The notes under the pieces: model-generated | What the model saw: the letters and a program-made list of their open reading frames with translations, nothing else | What the model was told of the DNA's origin: nothing | The model's database searches: none | Shown here: positions 1-11,897 of the stretch, one piece after another | Layout of the letters: every line of letters begins with the position of its first letter | Numbering within the stretch: position 1 is the first letter of the stretch | Assembly: GCA_030674185.1 (NCBI GenBank) | Contig: CM060306.1 | Span: 37,380,483 to 37,444,482 of the forward strand | Length of the DNA stretch: 64,000 nt | From: Monoplex corrugatus | Taxonomy: Eukaryota; Mollusca; Gastropoda; Littorinimorpha; Ranellidae | Direction of reading: 5' to 3' | Made by a program: the position numbers and the translations under genes

Positions 1-301
1 GGGAGTATCCGGTTCAAGTACTGCGCTTTTATAAAGCGACAAGATTTGTGTTCGTTTGCAATCGCACAGTAATATAGGCGACTTCCTGGTAAAGAATCGA
101 ATTGTGGACTAATCATGATAGCTCTGTTTTCGGTTTTATGCGCACACGGTTGGTCAGTTATCATGTTATCATATTCATATTCACTTCTTTTGTCACAATG
201 GACTTACCATGTGAAACTCAGGCTGCTCTCCCTTTTGAGAACGCGTCGCCACAGTGCAGCGCCATCTCTCTTTTTTTTTTTTAACCAAGGCTTCAGAAAG
301 G

Positions 302-824
302 ACCAGTCACCGTGGTGTAGTGGTTAACGCAACGGACTACTGACTGGAAGGTTGTGGGTTCGAATCCCCATCAGTACCTTCAAAATTCATTGTGGGATTT
401 TTCGGCTCTAACCGGCTCCTACCCAGAGTTGGGGGCGTGTTATGGGCTCATTGGGAAGACTGAGACCACACAGTCGAGTCTCATCCACTTCACGGATGCG
501 TCATTGAGGGTGTTGCTCAAATCTTCTGACCAGCACCAAAGGTGTCTGTATCTCTCAGGCCTGGTTGACGCCAGGATATATTACGATAGTAAGCGTAGAG
601 TACAGCCCTGTCACGCAGTCTCAATTCTAGATGGAACTCCATAGCATCATGATTTTCATCCTCATCGACATCATCATCATCGCATTGTAAAAACTGTGCC
701 AGCTTCTGTGTGGCCGTTAAGGTGCCGCAGAAAATGGGACCAAAAAAGAAAAAAAAAAGTGAGCGCAAAGGTAACCTCCCTGGGTGCGATGATCCTAAAA
801 AAAATAAATAAATAAATTAAAAAA
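302..824 (+). mobile_element. tRNA-headed SINE, family A, full copy with 15-bp TSD
   Basis: The head (GTGGTGTAGTGGTTAACGC ... GGTTCGAATCC) has A- and B-box pol III promoter sequences. A roughly 400-bp body follows, ending in GCGCAAAGGTAACCTC, GATCCT and an A-rich AAATA tail. It is flanked by AAGGCTTCAGAAAGG at 287-301 and 825-839, a perfect 15-bp target-site duplication, so these are the true ends. Confidence 0.9.
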
Positions 825-1263
825 AAGGCTTCAGAAAGGCAAGAAGGCTAATTGGCCTTCAAAGGGAGAGAGCTAGGAAATCAACCAGTGTAATGTTTTT
901 ATGCCAGGGCAGCCTGGCAAATGCCTTGCTCTTCACGATTTTCATCTGCCATGGGACCTTTAGCGTGCGCAGGCCAGAAAGCACACTGATCCGGCTCAGT
1001 TGGCTCATTTCCTTCTGTTATTCATTTATCTATTCATACATATTGATTCGTTTTTAGGCTACTTATTTATCTCACCCAAACTCGGTTGTGATAAGCATTA
1101 AAATACTATGATGTGTCTATGTCTGTCCGTCGTTCATCAGCCCGTGTTCAGTTGCTTTTACGAATAAGAGTTAGGGAGTGAAACTGCGCAGGCCTATTAT
1201 CTTTTCTTATAGCTCATTGCTTATAACTTTTTTTCTCCTTCATATTATGTGAGGTGTGTGTCG

Positions 1264-1264
<1 letters not shown>

Positions 1265-1327
<63 letters not shown>

Positions 1328-1336
1328 CTCTCTTTC

Positions 1337-1374
<38 letters not shown>
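1265..1374. repeat. (CA)n then (CT)n microsatellite
   Basis: About 61 bp of CA followed by about 48 bp of CT with few interruptions. Confidence 0.95.
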
Positions 1375-1377
<3 letters not shown>

Positions 1378-1460
1378 TAGAATAATCCTGCTTTGTATAT
1401 TTTTGTGGTGTTAGAAAATGCTTACGTCAGTTCACCGTCTGAAGTCTGAGGTCAATCTCC

Positions 1461-1462
<2 letters not shown>

Positions 1463-1540
<78 letters not shown>
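1463..1540. repeat. (GT)n microsatellite
   Basis: Uninterrupted TG dinucleotides over about 77 bp. Any long reading frame here is an artefact of the repeat. Confidence 0.97.
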
Positions 1541-1541
<1 letters not shown>

Positions 1542-1837
1542 ATGAATAAAAATCAAATTCAGTCTATCACGGACATGAAAATCTGTGGAAGTATCACATG
1601 GGGGAGCGATTTGAAAGCGCAACGGCAAGAGTACAGACGCGACGACTTGACTATTAATAAATAAAACCTGACTGGAGCCATAAGTCTGTCTGCGGCGATT
1701 CACCTCGTCATTCCCTCTCTCTCTCTCTCTCTCTCTCTCTCGTGTCACTTTTTTCCAAGAGGGAGACACAGAGTGGAGACACGCCCTAAGCAAGGGCGTA
1801 GCCCGTGCCATGAATGGGCGGATCACACGGTTATTTT

Positions 1838-2030
1838 AGCGTGACGTCACTAACCCATTTTTGCAGAGCGCTTTGACCTTGCCTCGGCGCGCGATGCTCT
1901 GGGCGTTTTCAGTCGAACCCCCGCACGGCTGAGTTCGTTCAGAGACGCTCACGTGCATGCAGCCTCAGTCGACATCAGAGTTCAGTGACCATACGACCTC
2001 CCATTCGAGGACAGCCTGACGTCATCTTTT
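1838..2030. promoter_or_regulatory. CpG-rich segment with two perfect CRE octamers
   Basis: TGACGTCA occurs at 1842-1849 and 2017-2024 in a stretch clearly richer in CpG than its surroundings. CRE octamers in CpG-rich DNA often mark promoters. No gene could be linked to it, so function is an inference. Confidence 0.35.
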
Positions 2031-2044
2031 GACGACTGCAGTGG

Positions 2045-2065
2045 TAGAGGGAGAGAGAGAAAAAG

Positions 2066-2105
<40 letters not shown>

Positions 2106-2482
2106 AGAATGATAGGCGCCGACTCGATTTGTCACGAGATCTCAGACTCGGCAAAAAGGCAAAAAAGTGTGTGTGTGTGTGTGTGTGTGGTGTGGTTTGT
2201 GTGTGTGTGTGTGTGTGTGGGTGTGTGTGTGTATGTATGGTGTGACAAGAGAGAGAGAGAGAGAGACAAACAGACAGACAGAGACAGAGAGACAGAGACA
2301 GACAGAGAGACAGTAACATAGTTTACATTTGAGACATCGTTTCGCGGCTACTGAGCTAGTTAACAAACAAACAAAAAAAGAATACATATATATATATATA
2401 TATACGAGCACTATATATGTATAGTATGTAAGTATAATGTATGTATGTTGTATGTATGTATGTATGTATGTATGTATGTATA
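2045..2482. repeat. Microsatellite cluster: (GA)n, (GT)n, (CAGA)n, (TA)n, (TATG)n
   Basis: Five simple repeats in succession, separated by short unique pieces. Confidence 0.92.
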
Positions 2483-2758
2483 TGTACTATAGCTTTCCTT
2501 GGAAAACGAAACTGCCTAAAAGAATTTTCCTTTTGTTTTTTTATTTTCGTACTTGGCCTTCATAAAACGAGACCATGCGATCAGGTTATAAACATAATTG
2601 TGACAACTTGCCTTTAAACCTGTGCATGCGTGTGCATACGTGTGTGCGGACGCCAAATGTTTCAGTGTCGCCTAATTTATTTATGAGTGAAAATCATTTT
2701 GCGTTCACAATGTATAAAGACCAACAGTGAAACTATTGTTGAGTTGTATCTGTCTCGC

Positions 2759-3045
2759 GCGGGCTGGCTGATCCTTTTCATAGCGCCGTGGCGTGGACTC
2801 GAGATGATGTTTAGAATTCAGACCCACCCCGCTAACTAACTTTAATGCTCCAGTCATTCTGGTAGTATCGGTGTTTCTTTGCTCCAGTTCCCCTCTCCAC
2901 TCCAAGACCTTGTCGGTGCATAGTAGGTCTAGCGCACGCTCAAGGAGTTTGCCAGACAAGTGCTGGCAGAGTCGGTATTGAATTGTAAGAGAGTGATGAA
3001 TCCCTTTTGAAAAAAAAAAATTCACAAACTCCAAATCCTTCGCGT
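2759..3045 (+). mobile_element. SINE family B, degenerate copy
   Basis: GCGGGCTGGCTG head remnant followed by the family B body (CTCCAGTCATTCTGG ... CAAGGAGT ... GATGAATCCCTTTTGA). The family is recognised from more than a dozen alignable copies in this window. Confidence 0.75.
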
Positions 3046-3120
3046 GTTTCAAGTGTTTCCTTCAAACGTTTTTACTGGAAAAGCCCTTAACGCGCACGGC
3101 TATGCTCATAGGCGCTACAC

Positions 3121-3625
3121 ATGCCTTTTAAAAACTTTTTTAGGATCATTTCACTCAGAGAGGTTACCTTTGAACTCAACCCCCTTTTTTTTTTTCGTCC
3201 CATTTTCTACGCCACCTTAATGGCCACAGATGCTGGAACAGTTTTTACAATGCGATGATGATTATGTCGATGAGGATGACAATCATGATGCTATGGAGTT
3301 CCATCTAGGATTGAGACTGCGTGACAGGGCTGTACTCTACGCTTATTGTCATGATATATCCTGACATCAACCAGCCCCGAGAGATACAGACACCTTTGGT
3401 GCTGGTCAGAAGGTTTGAGCAACACCCTCAATGACGCATCCGTGAAATGGATGAGACTCGACTGTGTGGTCCCAGTCTTCCCAATGAGCTCATAGCACGC
3501 CTAACTCTGGGTAGGAGCTGGTTAGAGCCGAAAAATCCCACAATGGATTTTGAAGGGACTTATGTGGATTCGAACCCATAACCTTCCAGTCGGTTGCGCT
3601 AACCACTACACCACGGTGACATGTG
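3121..3625 (-). mobile_element. tRNA-headed SINE, family A, minus strand, 12-bp TSD
   Basis: Same family as the copy at 302-824, inverted: tail at the left, tRNA-like head at the right end. TAGGCGCTACAC at 3109-3120 and 3626-3637 is the target-site duplication. Confidence 0.88.
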
Positions 3626-3667
3626 TAGGCGCTACACTACGTCTGCCATCCAGAATCCAAGAGAAGA

Positions 3668-3999
3668 GTTTGGAGTCTGGGATTTGACCAAGATAGATTC
3701 ATCACTGTCGGACAATGAGGAGGATTCATATCTCCCAGATAATGCTACACGCGGTCCACCCAGTTCGCCAGTAATTATCTGGCAGACTCAGTGAGCAAAT
3801 GCAAAACTCGAAGCGTCGACAATACCTGAAATGGTGAAAGAGGAGAAGGGGAGAGAATGGAACGTATGAAACACTAACATCAGAACGACTGGAACATTGA
3901 GATGGGCCGCAAACAGGTCAGTGTTATGTTGTGGGCTGGGATTGAACTCGAGATATCCGATCTTGTGTCTGTGGTTCTATCGAGAGCCAGCCAGCCCGC
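3668..3999 (-). mobile_element. SINE family B
   Basis: Inverted copy; its tRNA-like head lies at the right end (CCAGCCAGCCCGC). It continues directly into a second tRNA-like module (4020-4082). Confidence 0.78.
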
Positions 4000-4019
4000 A
4001 TAAAATGGGCTGTCTGTGA

Positions 4020-4082
4020 ATCGAACCCGCGCCCTTCGCGCTATCAGCATGGTGCTCAAACCAACTAAGCTAATGGGTCCTG
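4020..4082 (-). mobile_element. Second tRNA-like (Ile-type) SINE head
   Basis: On the minus strand: GGACCCATTAGCTTAGTTGG ... CTGATAG ... GGGTTCGATTC. The A box, anticodon-loop position (GAT, Ile-like) and B box are all present, but the acceptor stem is not closed, so it is a tRNA-derived promoter and not a tRNA gene. It abuts the family B head. Confidence 0.65.
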
Positions 4083-4924
4083 TTGTTATGATACGTTATG
4101 ATAAAGTTGTAGCAGATGATGTCCTGACAAAGCGCGATCCACTGGTTCTTCATGTGAGGTGATGGGCAAAGGACTAACAACCCAGTCCCTCTCTGCCCCC
4201 ATCACAAAAGAACAAAAACAACAACAAAAAAAGGGGGAGGGGGAGGAGAAAAAAAAAGACTTGTTACGGAAACAGCAACAGAAGATACCAACACTATGGG
4301 GGTACTAGGTGTGATGGACTTTTTGTTACGGAAACAGCAACAGAAGAAACCAACAATATGAGCGTACAAGGTATGACGAACGTTTTGTCACAGAAACATC
4401 AACAGGAAAAAAAAAACAAAACTACAACAACAACAACATTATGAGCGTACTGGGAGTGACATGCATCCAGTCATCAGAAGATACTCGAATACAGATGCTG
4501 GCCCCCACACACAGACAGAATCGTCGTTGCTGCCTATATATGCCAATGGACATCACAACCCGCGTGAGATGCCAGCAGCACGGCGTGACTGATCAAATAA
4601 CAGCGCCGCTGGCATGAACCGACGAGACAGTGCGTTCAGTGGCTTGTGTGGTGTGTGAGAAAGCTTTTACACGAAAGGTATCTGATCGTAGTTGGCGACG
4701 TGTGGGCCTAATGGCTCTTGATGGCAAGTTGACAGTGGGTACCTTGCAGCAGAGATAAAACGTTTTTAAGTCGCTAGGTCGTTCCTCGAAAACCTGGGCG
4801 TCAGCGACATTATCTGACTAAGGTCAGTATCTGCCGCGTTTTAAGCGGAGGTCAGCCGGCACAGCCTACTGTATGTATGCATACCTTCTTGATAAACAAA
4901 CTCTTCGAAACACCTTTCAGTCCT

Positions 4925-5000
4925 TTCTGTCCAGTTAGCTCAGTTGTTACAGCATCATGTTCATGATGCAACAGTTGGGGTTCAGTCCTCGGACGGGTCA
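4925..5000 (+). mobile_element. tRNA-like SINE head, isolated
   Basis: CAGTTAGCTCAGTTGTTAC ... GGGGTTCAGTCCTCGG has A- and B-box-like motifs with normal spacing but no foldable acceptor stem. The body that follows is not one of the other families here. Confidence 0.45.
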
Positions 5001-5423
5001 CAGTTTTGTCATTGTCCCAGCGCGTTGAAGGCAACTTTGCCGTATGACTGTATGAAGGACTTGCAGACATATCTCCTGCTTTAAGAAGGAGTAACTGGTG
5101 CAGGCGGCGCACGTTGTGCGACGGTTTCAGTCCATTCGCAACAATGAAAAAACGCCTCACAGCGACTGAACATTTCTAATATTTGAAACAGATGATTACT
5201 TAATACAGAAATCTTTGACAGCGTCCGCGCGTTCACTCACGGTTGGAGCGAGCGTCCCTGTGCTTTAGCTAATGACACTCCCTCGTATTGCAATAGTGGA
5301 GCAGGTCCGATTCGCCTATATTCCCGTTTCGCCTACTCTTCGATGGTGCAGCTGCCCTCGGTGGCCTCTTGAGAGTTTGATTCTTTGTCCCGTTTCACCT
5401 ACCCGCCATTCGCCTGTTCAGCA

Positions 5424-6170
5424 CAAACACACACACACACACTCGCACCACACACACACACACACACACACATACGCACAACAAACACACACACACACAC
5501 ACACACAACCACGCAGGCACACACACGCGCGCGCGTGCGCGCGCTGCACAAAAGAATGGATGAAAAAGAGAGACAAAAATGCACATAAACATGCAGACAG
5601 AAAGACCGGCCGACAAAAGGACATGCAAACAGATAGACAGGAAGACAAGGAGACTGACTGGCAGACGGACAGACAAAAAGACAGACAAAGAGACAGGTAG
5701 GCAGGCAGGCAAAGAAACAGAGAGAGAAACAGCGGAACAGCAGGGTGATAGACAGGCAAACAGAGAGCAAGACAGACAGACAGACAAAATACACAGATAA
5801 GCAGAGAGGCGGAGACAACAACAACAACAAAATAAGAGAGAGAGACAGACAGACAGACAGAGAGAGACAGAGAGACACAGAGAGACAGAGAGAGAGAGAG
5901 ACAGAGAGAGAAACAGACAGACAGACAGAGACAGAGAGAGAGAGAGAGAGAGAAACAACAAACAAACAAACAAATGGAGGAGGCGGAAAAGGAGAGAAAA
6001 AGAGAGAGAGAAAAAGGATCAGACAGACAAAGAGACTCACAGACTGGTAAGTTATACAGAAACAGACCGATAGAAAGACATATAATTTTGAAAAAAAGAA
6101 GAAAAACAAAACAATACAAAACAAACAAAAAAAAAGAAAAAGAAAGAAAGAAAGAACAAACAAAATAATG
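5424..6170. repeat. (CA)n and (CAGA/GAGA/CAAA)n array
   Basis: (AC)n with CG dinucleotides to about 5545, then CAGA/GAGA/GACA simple repeats to about 5960, then A-rich repeats. The long frames on both strands are repeat translations. Confidence 0.93.
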
Positions 6171-6278
6171 AATCAGCAAAGAAAATGAAAAGGAAAAAAA
6201 AGAATTGATGGAGGGTCCACCATATGTGTCCTCCAAATACATTTAATCCTACTCATACACGCTATTTTATTTTTTGTT

Positions 6279-6590
6279 TGACTGGTTCTTTTGATAGAAC
6301 CAGCGAGTTCGTGATCTGATATTTCGAGTTTAATCCAAGCCCGCAACATCAAAAACCGGCCTGCTTGCCGCCCCTCTTAATGTTTCCGTCAATTTGCTGG
6401 TGTCAGCTTCAGCTTAGTGTTTCATTGGTTTCTCCCCTTTCCACTTTCCCCATTTCATGACCTCGTCAGAGCACAGAGTTTTATGCAGGCTCAGGGAGTC
6501 TGTTGGATAATTGCTGGCAGATTTGGATGGAGCGCATGTGGAATTGCCCCGAGTGTGATGAGTACATTTTAGACAAACTCAAACTTGAAG
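6279..6590 (+). mobile_element. SINE family B
   Basis: GACTGGTTCTTTTGATAGAAC head, GAGTTTAATCC B-box remnant, then body and 3' end (GTGATGAGTACATTTTAGAC). Confidence 0.75.
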
Positions 6591-6706
6591 AAACTACCAC
6601 AGCGCGCGCACCATTCTAAATGCTTTACGTTCCCCGTGCAAAACCCTGTTCACTGGCAAGGGAAACATTGGCACTACCACAATGATTGGAATATTCAGAT
6701 AGGCTG

Positions 6707-6748
6707 TTAACCCTTTGACTCCCGCGCCCTATCCACCAGCATCCTGCG
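6707..6748 (+). repeat. Half copy of the TTAA palindrome repeat
   Basis: TTAACCCTTTGACTCCCGCG and the following bases match one arm of the palindrome at 51844-51923. The second arm is missing and the sequence runs into a family B SINE. Confidence 0.55.
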
Positions 6749-6749
6749 T

Positions 6750-7047
6750 TATTCAAGAGGGATTCATTGCACTCGGACAATTCCATATGTGCTCCACCCA
6801 TATCTACCGAAGATTATCTGGCAGACTCGCTAAGCCTGCACAAAACCCTATGCGCTGGCAAGGTCTTGAAATTGGAGAGGAAGGGAGGGAAGGGACTTTT
6901 GAGACACTAAACTGTCACCACCAGAATGATGTTAACATTAAGATGGGCAGCGAACAGGCCAGTTATTAATGTTGCAGGCTGGAGTTGAACTCGAGATATC
7001 AGATCTTGAGTCCACAGCTCTATCGTAAGAACCAACCAGCCTGCGTA
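6750..7047 (-). mobile_element. SINE family B
   Basis: Inverted copy from the 3' end (TTCAAGAGGGATTCATTGCA) to the head (AGAACCAACCAGCCTGCG). A diverged second tRNA-like head follows at 7085-7166 after an AT-rich linker. Confidence 0.8.
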
Positions 7048-7084
7048 AATAATAATAATAAAAAACGATAAAAATTTTTTTTAA

Positions 7085-7166
7085 ATTTGGCTTATTTGAA
7101 GATAAAACCCACGACCCCTGAGTTATCAAGTATGGTGCTCTAACCAACTGAGCTACCGCGGCCATA
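7085..7166 (-). mobile_element. Second tRNA-like SINE head
   Basis: Minus strand GGCCGCGGTAGCTCAGTTGG ... GGGGTCGTGGGTTTTATC has a perfect A box and a decayed B box. It stands 5' of the family B copy in the same orientation, as at 4020 and 49650. Confidence 0.6.
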
Positions 7167-7299
7167 GTAAAGTGGAACACGCTCGATCTGAGCTCATGCA
7201 AGGCAACGTTAACACAAGCAAGGTACTCATGGAAGTACAGTCAAGTGTTTCAAGAGACCGTGCAAGCGATCAGTAGCCTACTGCCAGAAAAAAAGAGAG

Positions 7300-7700
7300 A
7301 AAATCACCAGAAGATTCCAGCAACCTTCTACATGGAGGAGGCAGCAAACCGTGGCAGAAGAAGTCGTAACATCCGGAGCATGGAAGCGGGGTCTGCTTGA
7401 TGGGGCGGATGACTGGTAGTGCACAGCAGATCTTCCACAACGGTAAAACACCCAGAAATCATCAGCAAGAGATGTCATGCGACCGGGTATAGTAAACCAC
7501 TCCCATTCATCAAAAGGGATGATTCTGATCGAACACAATGTGCCGTACGAAAGTAGAAAGGATAAAGCCCATATCTTGACAATTAGATTTACACCTGCCT
7601 TTAGACCAGCAGTCCAAAATGGCAGAAGCAGCTGAAAAGAGTTCTGGTCGACGAGGAACAAAAGAGAACTCATAAGTCAGCTCACAGGAGGAGGGAGAAA
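7300..7700 (+). pseudogene. Degenerate RLE-type LINE 3' ORF (endonuclease region)
   Basis: The plus strand aligns with the C-terminal endonuclease region of the intact element at 35594-38842. It shows LLDGADDW then a stop, CTADLP, ILIE, VPYESR, KAHI and MAEAAE..SS in order, with in-frame stops, frameshifts and loss of the PD dipeptide. It is an old dead relative, not a fragment of the young copy. Confidence 0.7.
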
Positions 7701-7754
7701 AGAAATTTACAATACCAAGTTGGAACCAACCAATCCAATCCAAGTAAGTGGAAA

Positions 7755-8335
7755 AAAAACATCCACAACTGAAGAGTTCACCTACTTAAGCAGTAGCACC
7801 GTTAACTCGACGGAGGAGAGGGCAATGACATCAAGAGCTGTCTCGACAAAACCAGAGACATCTTCAGAATACTGAGGAACGTGTGGAGGTCTCCACAGTA
7901 CAGACAGCATCAACCTCAAGCTGAGACTGTATCAGAGCTATGTTCTGTCCACTCTACTTTATGGTCCAGACTGCTGAAAACTGACAGAGCGACTTTACCA
8001 AGCTATCAACTTTCCATCTGGCCCAGCACTATCTCCAACCAACAATTACTCGCCCAATGCAATCAGGAGATTGTGGACTTCATCATCATGAAAAGACGAT
8101 GGAGATGCGTTGAGGACATCATCCAAAGAGACCAAGATACCATCACCCGGACTGCCCTTCAATGGACACCAGAAGGAAAACGAAAGAGAAAATCCAAAAA
8201 CACACGGCGACGAACAAACAAGACATAAAGGTCCTGAAACACACTTTATGTTACGTTACACAGAGTTTCGCCCAGAACAGACAGGGGTGGAGAATCTTTG
8301 TTGCCGCCTCACACGGCAATGGGATAATGGGCAGT
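7755..8335 (+). pseudogene. LINE 3' end (RTE-like post-RT region), decayed
   Basis: Frames across this stretch read EEFTYL, LKLRLYQSYVLSTLLYG, then RRW, TRTALQWTPEGKRKRKSKNT and finally GW. These are the conserved blocks downstream of the RT domain in RTE-like and related LINEs. Stops and frame changes separate the blocks. Confidence 0.65.
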
Positions 8336-9399
8336 AAGTAATTAAGTTCCAGCCGATTGCTGGCAACTGCTGCCGGCAACTTGCAGGCGCTAGCATCAGC
8401 GCACTCTTTCTGGTTGTAAGAAACAGCTAGTTCATTACGGCGTGTTGCAAAAATGCTGCCCTTTACGTGTCAGTTTGGCGGCCTTTAGATAATCAGCTGA
8501 TTATGCTCTTAGTTGTTGCTGCCTGTTGCTACCTGGTGTAAAGAACCAATCCATGTCATCATTTACACTTGCAGCCTCTTGGATGGGATGTTCCTCCATG
8601 TTTCTGCATTAGATCCTATGTTTTCATGTAGCAAACACAGCAAAAATTAGCAGAACGTCTTACCTAAGAAATGCGCAGCAGTGCACATTTTCCGTCACTG
8701 TGACCAAAAATAATAATAATAATAATAGTTAAAAATAACAAGAAAATGTGCAAGTTGCTTTGCGTTGAAGCAAACAATTGTTAGGGAAGTTCTGTTTAAA
8801 AAATAAAAACAAAAAACTGAATTACACTTGTCATCACACTCTTGTCAAAAAATGCAGGTCTACTAAGACGAATAACTAAACAGAATAGAACAATAAAGAA
8901 ATTTTAAAAAATGAAAATCAAACGCACGCTTACAGACGTGTTTGTTTTTATTAGCGTTGCTTACATCAGGAAAAGAGACTTTCAAAAAAGAAGGAGGTCG
9001 AACCATCCTTATAATCTGAGTTTTGTTCCCTTTTTATACATGCTTTGTCTTCAATCTGTTTCTGAAATAAAGAGAAACTGAAAAGATGTGGAACTGAATA
9101 AGTGCTGGCAGCGAGGCCAAGAATTTTATTATTGTGCCATTGTTCGTGTGATAATGTTTTCTACCAAAACTGTTACGCACCAGTCAGAAGTCGCGTGCCT
9201 TTTGCACCTCCGATCATGATTATACGGAGCCTAATCAAGAATCATAATGAACGTGTCTGCTTGCTTTCTTACCTTCCGTTCAGAAAAAAAGTTAAATCAG
9301 TCGTTTAACCACCATTCGTTTAAGAGCGCGATCCCTTACCAACAATTTCAAACATTTCACAACTCAGGATAAAATACCGAACACGACACTCACACACAC
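8336..9399. other. Stretch without recognised feature
   Basis: AT-rich, non-repetitive sequence with a short (AAT)n run near 8711-8725. No ORF with recognisable content was seen on either strand. Confidence 0.5.
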
Positions 9400-9598
9400 C
9401 TGGTTGTGGGTTCGAATCCCGGGTGCGCTACATTAAAACTGGCTTTCTCACTGTCCTACCTTAACACCATTGTTGTTCTGGTGGAGTCGGTATAGGATTA
9501 GATAGGTCCCACTTCCCTGGGATAGTTATCCCCGTTGGCCAGATCACATGAGGTGGATGCCGACGTAAAAACCGAACCAAATCAAATCAAATCAAATT
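9400..9598 (+). mobile_element. SINE family D with (AAATC)n tail
   Basis: A B box (GGTTCGAATCCCGGGTG) opens a body containing TCCCTGGGATAGTTATCCCC and GAGGTGGATGCCGACGTAAA, ending in repeated AAATC. An inverted relative lies at 16540-16680. The A box is not evident, so this copy may be 5'-truncated. Confidence 0.6.
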
Positions 9599-10214
9599 AC
9601 ACATACCTCTATGTGCCAATGCATGCTATGAGACGTCTAAGTGTGCCTAAGTCAGTGTAGAGTTTGTTGGATTGCATCTTTAGTTTTTATGTTTGTTTAT
9701 TTATGTGCAAATACATATTATTTATTCATTTATTACTTTCATTTGATCATCCGCAAGATCTGCAATGGGGTCAAGAAGTCCTCGGCGCTAAATCACAAAC
9801 AGGAAGCATGAGTCCCCCAGCATTTGGTGTACCACCAGCTCGGGTAAGACTTTGTACCAGTGTGAGTTGCAATGATATAAATTGCCACCAGAACAAACAG
9901 TGTGTTTGTACATGAAACAATGTGTGAGCAAAGATTTATCAATCGACTGGGTTTTTATTTTATATTTTCTTTGGCCGTTCGAATTCGGTCTTCATGAATC
10001 CCTCGGCGGTTTGTGGCATAGATTTGAACTTTGATCGTCACAATAGAGAGCTGTTCTGGCGAGTACGTGCGTTAGCAAAGCCATCTATAGTCTTTTTCGT
10101 TCCTTGCAAGTTCCACTCAGAGTTTTAGAGCGAGTCAACTTTTGATAACATGCCAGTAGATAAAACAAATTTTTTAAACATAAATGCATGTACAATAATA
10201 GTAACAACATCACC

Positions 10215-10328
10215 AGTGTAAGCAGCAGCAGCAGCAGCAACAACAACAACAACAACAAAACAATGATAACAACAACAACAATATAATAATAATAACAATA
10301 ATAATGATAATGATGATGATAATGATGA

Positions 10329-10362
<34 letters not shown>

Positions 10363-10575
10363 GGTGGTGGTGAGGGGAGGAGGAGGATGATGAGATGATG
10401 ATGATGATGATGATGATGATATCAATAATAATAATAATGATAATGATGATGATAAAATAACAATAATGAGATAATTACTACTAGTAGTAGTTGTAGTGCT
10501 GGTAGTTGTCGTAGTAGTAGTCATGCTAGTAGTGGATAGTACTAGTAGTATCATTATTATTACTGTTAATACTGT
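10215..10575. repeat. Trinucleotide repeat cluster
   Basis: Successive runs of CAG, CAA, AAT, GAT, GGT, GAT, AAT and AGT-like triplets. Confidence 0.92.
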
Positions 10576-10671
10576 CATATTATTTTGATTTTCTAAAGTT
10601 TCTCTGCCTTCTCCTCCACATTATCATTTCATCAAAGCAATATGTGTTCTTTGATCGAACAAGTCACAGTG

Positions 10672-10694
10672 TCAGACAGACAGACAGACAGAGG

Positions 10695-10725
<31 letters not shown>

Positions 10726-10916
10726 TGAGGCAAGAGAGAAAGAGACAGAAAAAGAGAGACAGACAGAGACAGAGAGATACAGAGAGAGAGAAGGGGAGAA
10801 AGAGAGAGAGAGAGATACAGAGATACAGAGACAGAGACAGAGAGACAAAGACAGAGAGACAAAAGACAGAAAAAGAGACAGAGACAGAAAAAGAGAGAGA
10901 TACAGAGAGAGAGAGG

Positions 10917-11010
<94 letters not shown>
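10672..11010. repeat. (CAGA)n and (GA)n array
   Basis: CAGA tetramers grade into GAGA with AGATACAGAG interruptions. Confidence 0.94.
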
Positions 11011-11011
<1 letters not shown>

Positions 11012-11625
11012 CGTTGATGAAATAAAGCATTTGTAATCTTCGTATTATTTACAGATGACACAGTGCTTTCCAGTAGAGGACATCAGTTTTCCTCACTCTA
11101 ACATCAGGATTGTTTCTTTATATGTTACATCATATCTGCACGCATTCGTTATTGTAACCATTTACAGTAAAATTGAAGTTCATCAACAACTCCTTTTTTT
11201 TTTTATACATTCTGTCCAAAACAAGATAAAAGACCGACGAATCAGCATGTTCCATGCTAGTCTCATGTCCTTGATCATGAGTACAAACATTTACCATCAG
11301 AGAAATGTTGCCGAGGCCAGGGTTCGCAAGACAAACACAAAGTGGTAGTTATTTATTTATGTTGCCATTTGTAAAAGAAAACTGAAAAAAAAAACAACAA
11401 CAAAAAAAACAACAGACAAACAGACAGAATACACCTATGAGTAGATAACATTCAGTTATGTGTGTAGATCTATATATACGAACAGATAACGTTCAGTTAT
11501 GGGACATTACGTCTTCTTCTTCTTTTTTATGTTGACGTCTACTCGTAGGTTTTTCACATGTGGTAGAGTCGCAAAAATGACGCAGAATGACTGACTCTGT
11601 TTTATAAAATCCACGAATTCAAGAT

Positions 11626-11897
11626 AGAATATCTTGAACTCAGCCCCTGGCAATTACATGAAACCTGGCCTTTTCCACTTGTCCATCTTATTGCTCCAAT
11701 CACTCTGGTGGTGTCAGCTGAGTGTTTCATGGTTCCTCCCTTCTTTCCCCCTCCTCCCACCTGCCCGTTTCAAGACCTTGCCAGCACATTGCGTTTTGTG
11801 CAGGATCAAGTATTCTGCCAGATCTTTACTGGCAGGTTTAGGTGGAGCGCACATGGAATTGTCCGAGCGCGATGATTCCCTTTTGGATAAACCTTAG
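11626..11897 (+). mobile_element. SINE family B
   Basis: Family B body from AATATCTTGAACTCAGCCCC through CAAGACCTTGCCAGC to GATTCCCTTTTGGATAAA. Confidence 0.75.

Noticed and set aside
302..380. Functional tRNA gene
   Set aside because: A and B boxes are present but the acceptor stem does not pair and a SINE body with TSD follows.
4020..4082. Functional tRNA-Ile gene
   Set aside because: Acceptor stem is broken and the module is joined to a SINE; same for 7085-7166, 13543-13605 and 49650-49722.
5395..6242. Long Leu/Ser/Cys-rich frames on the minus strand
   Set aside because: They are translations of CAGA/GAGA and CA microsatellites; amino-acid use follows the repeat unit and all six frames are open.
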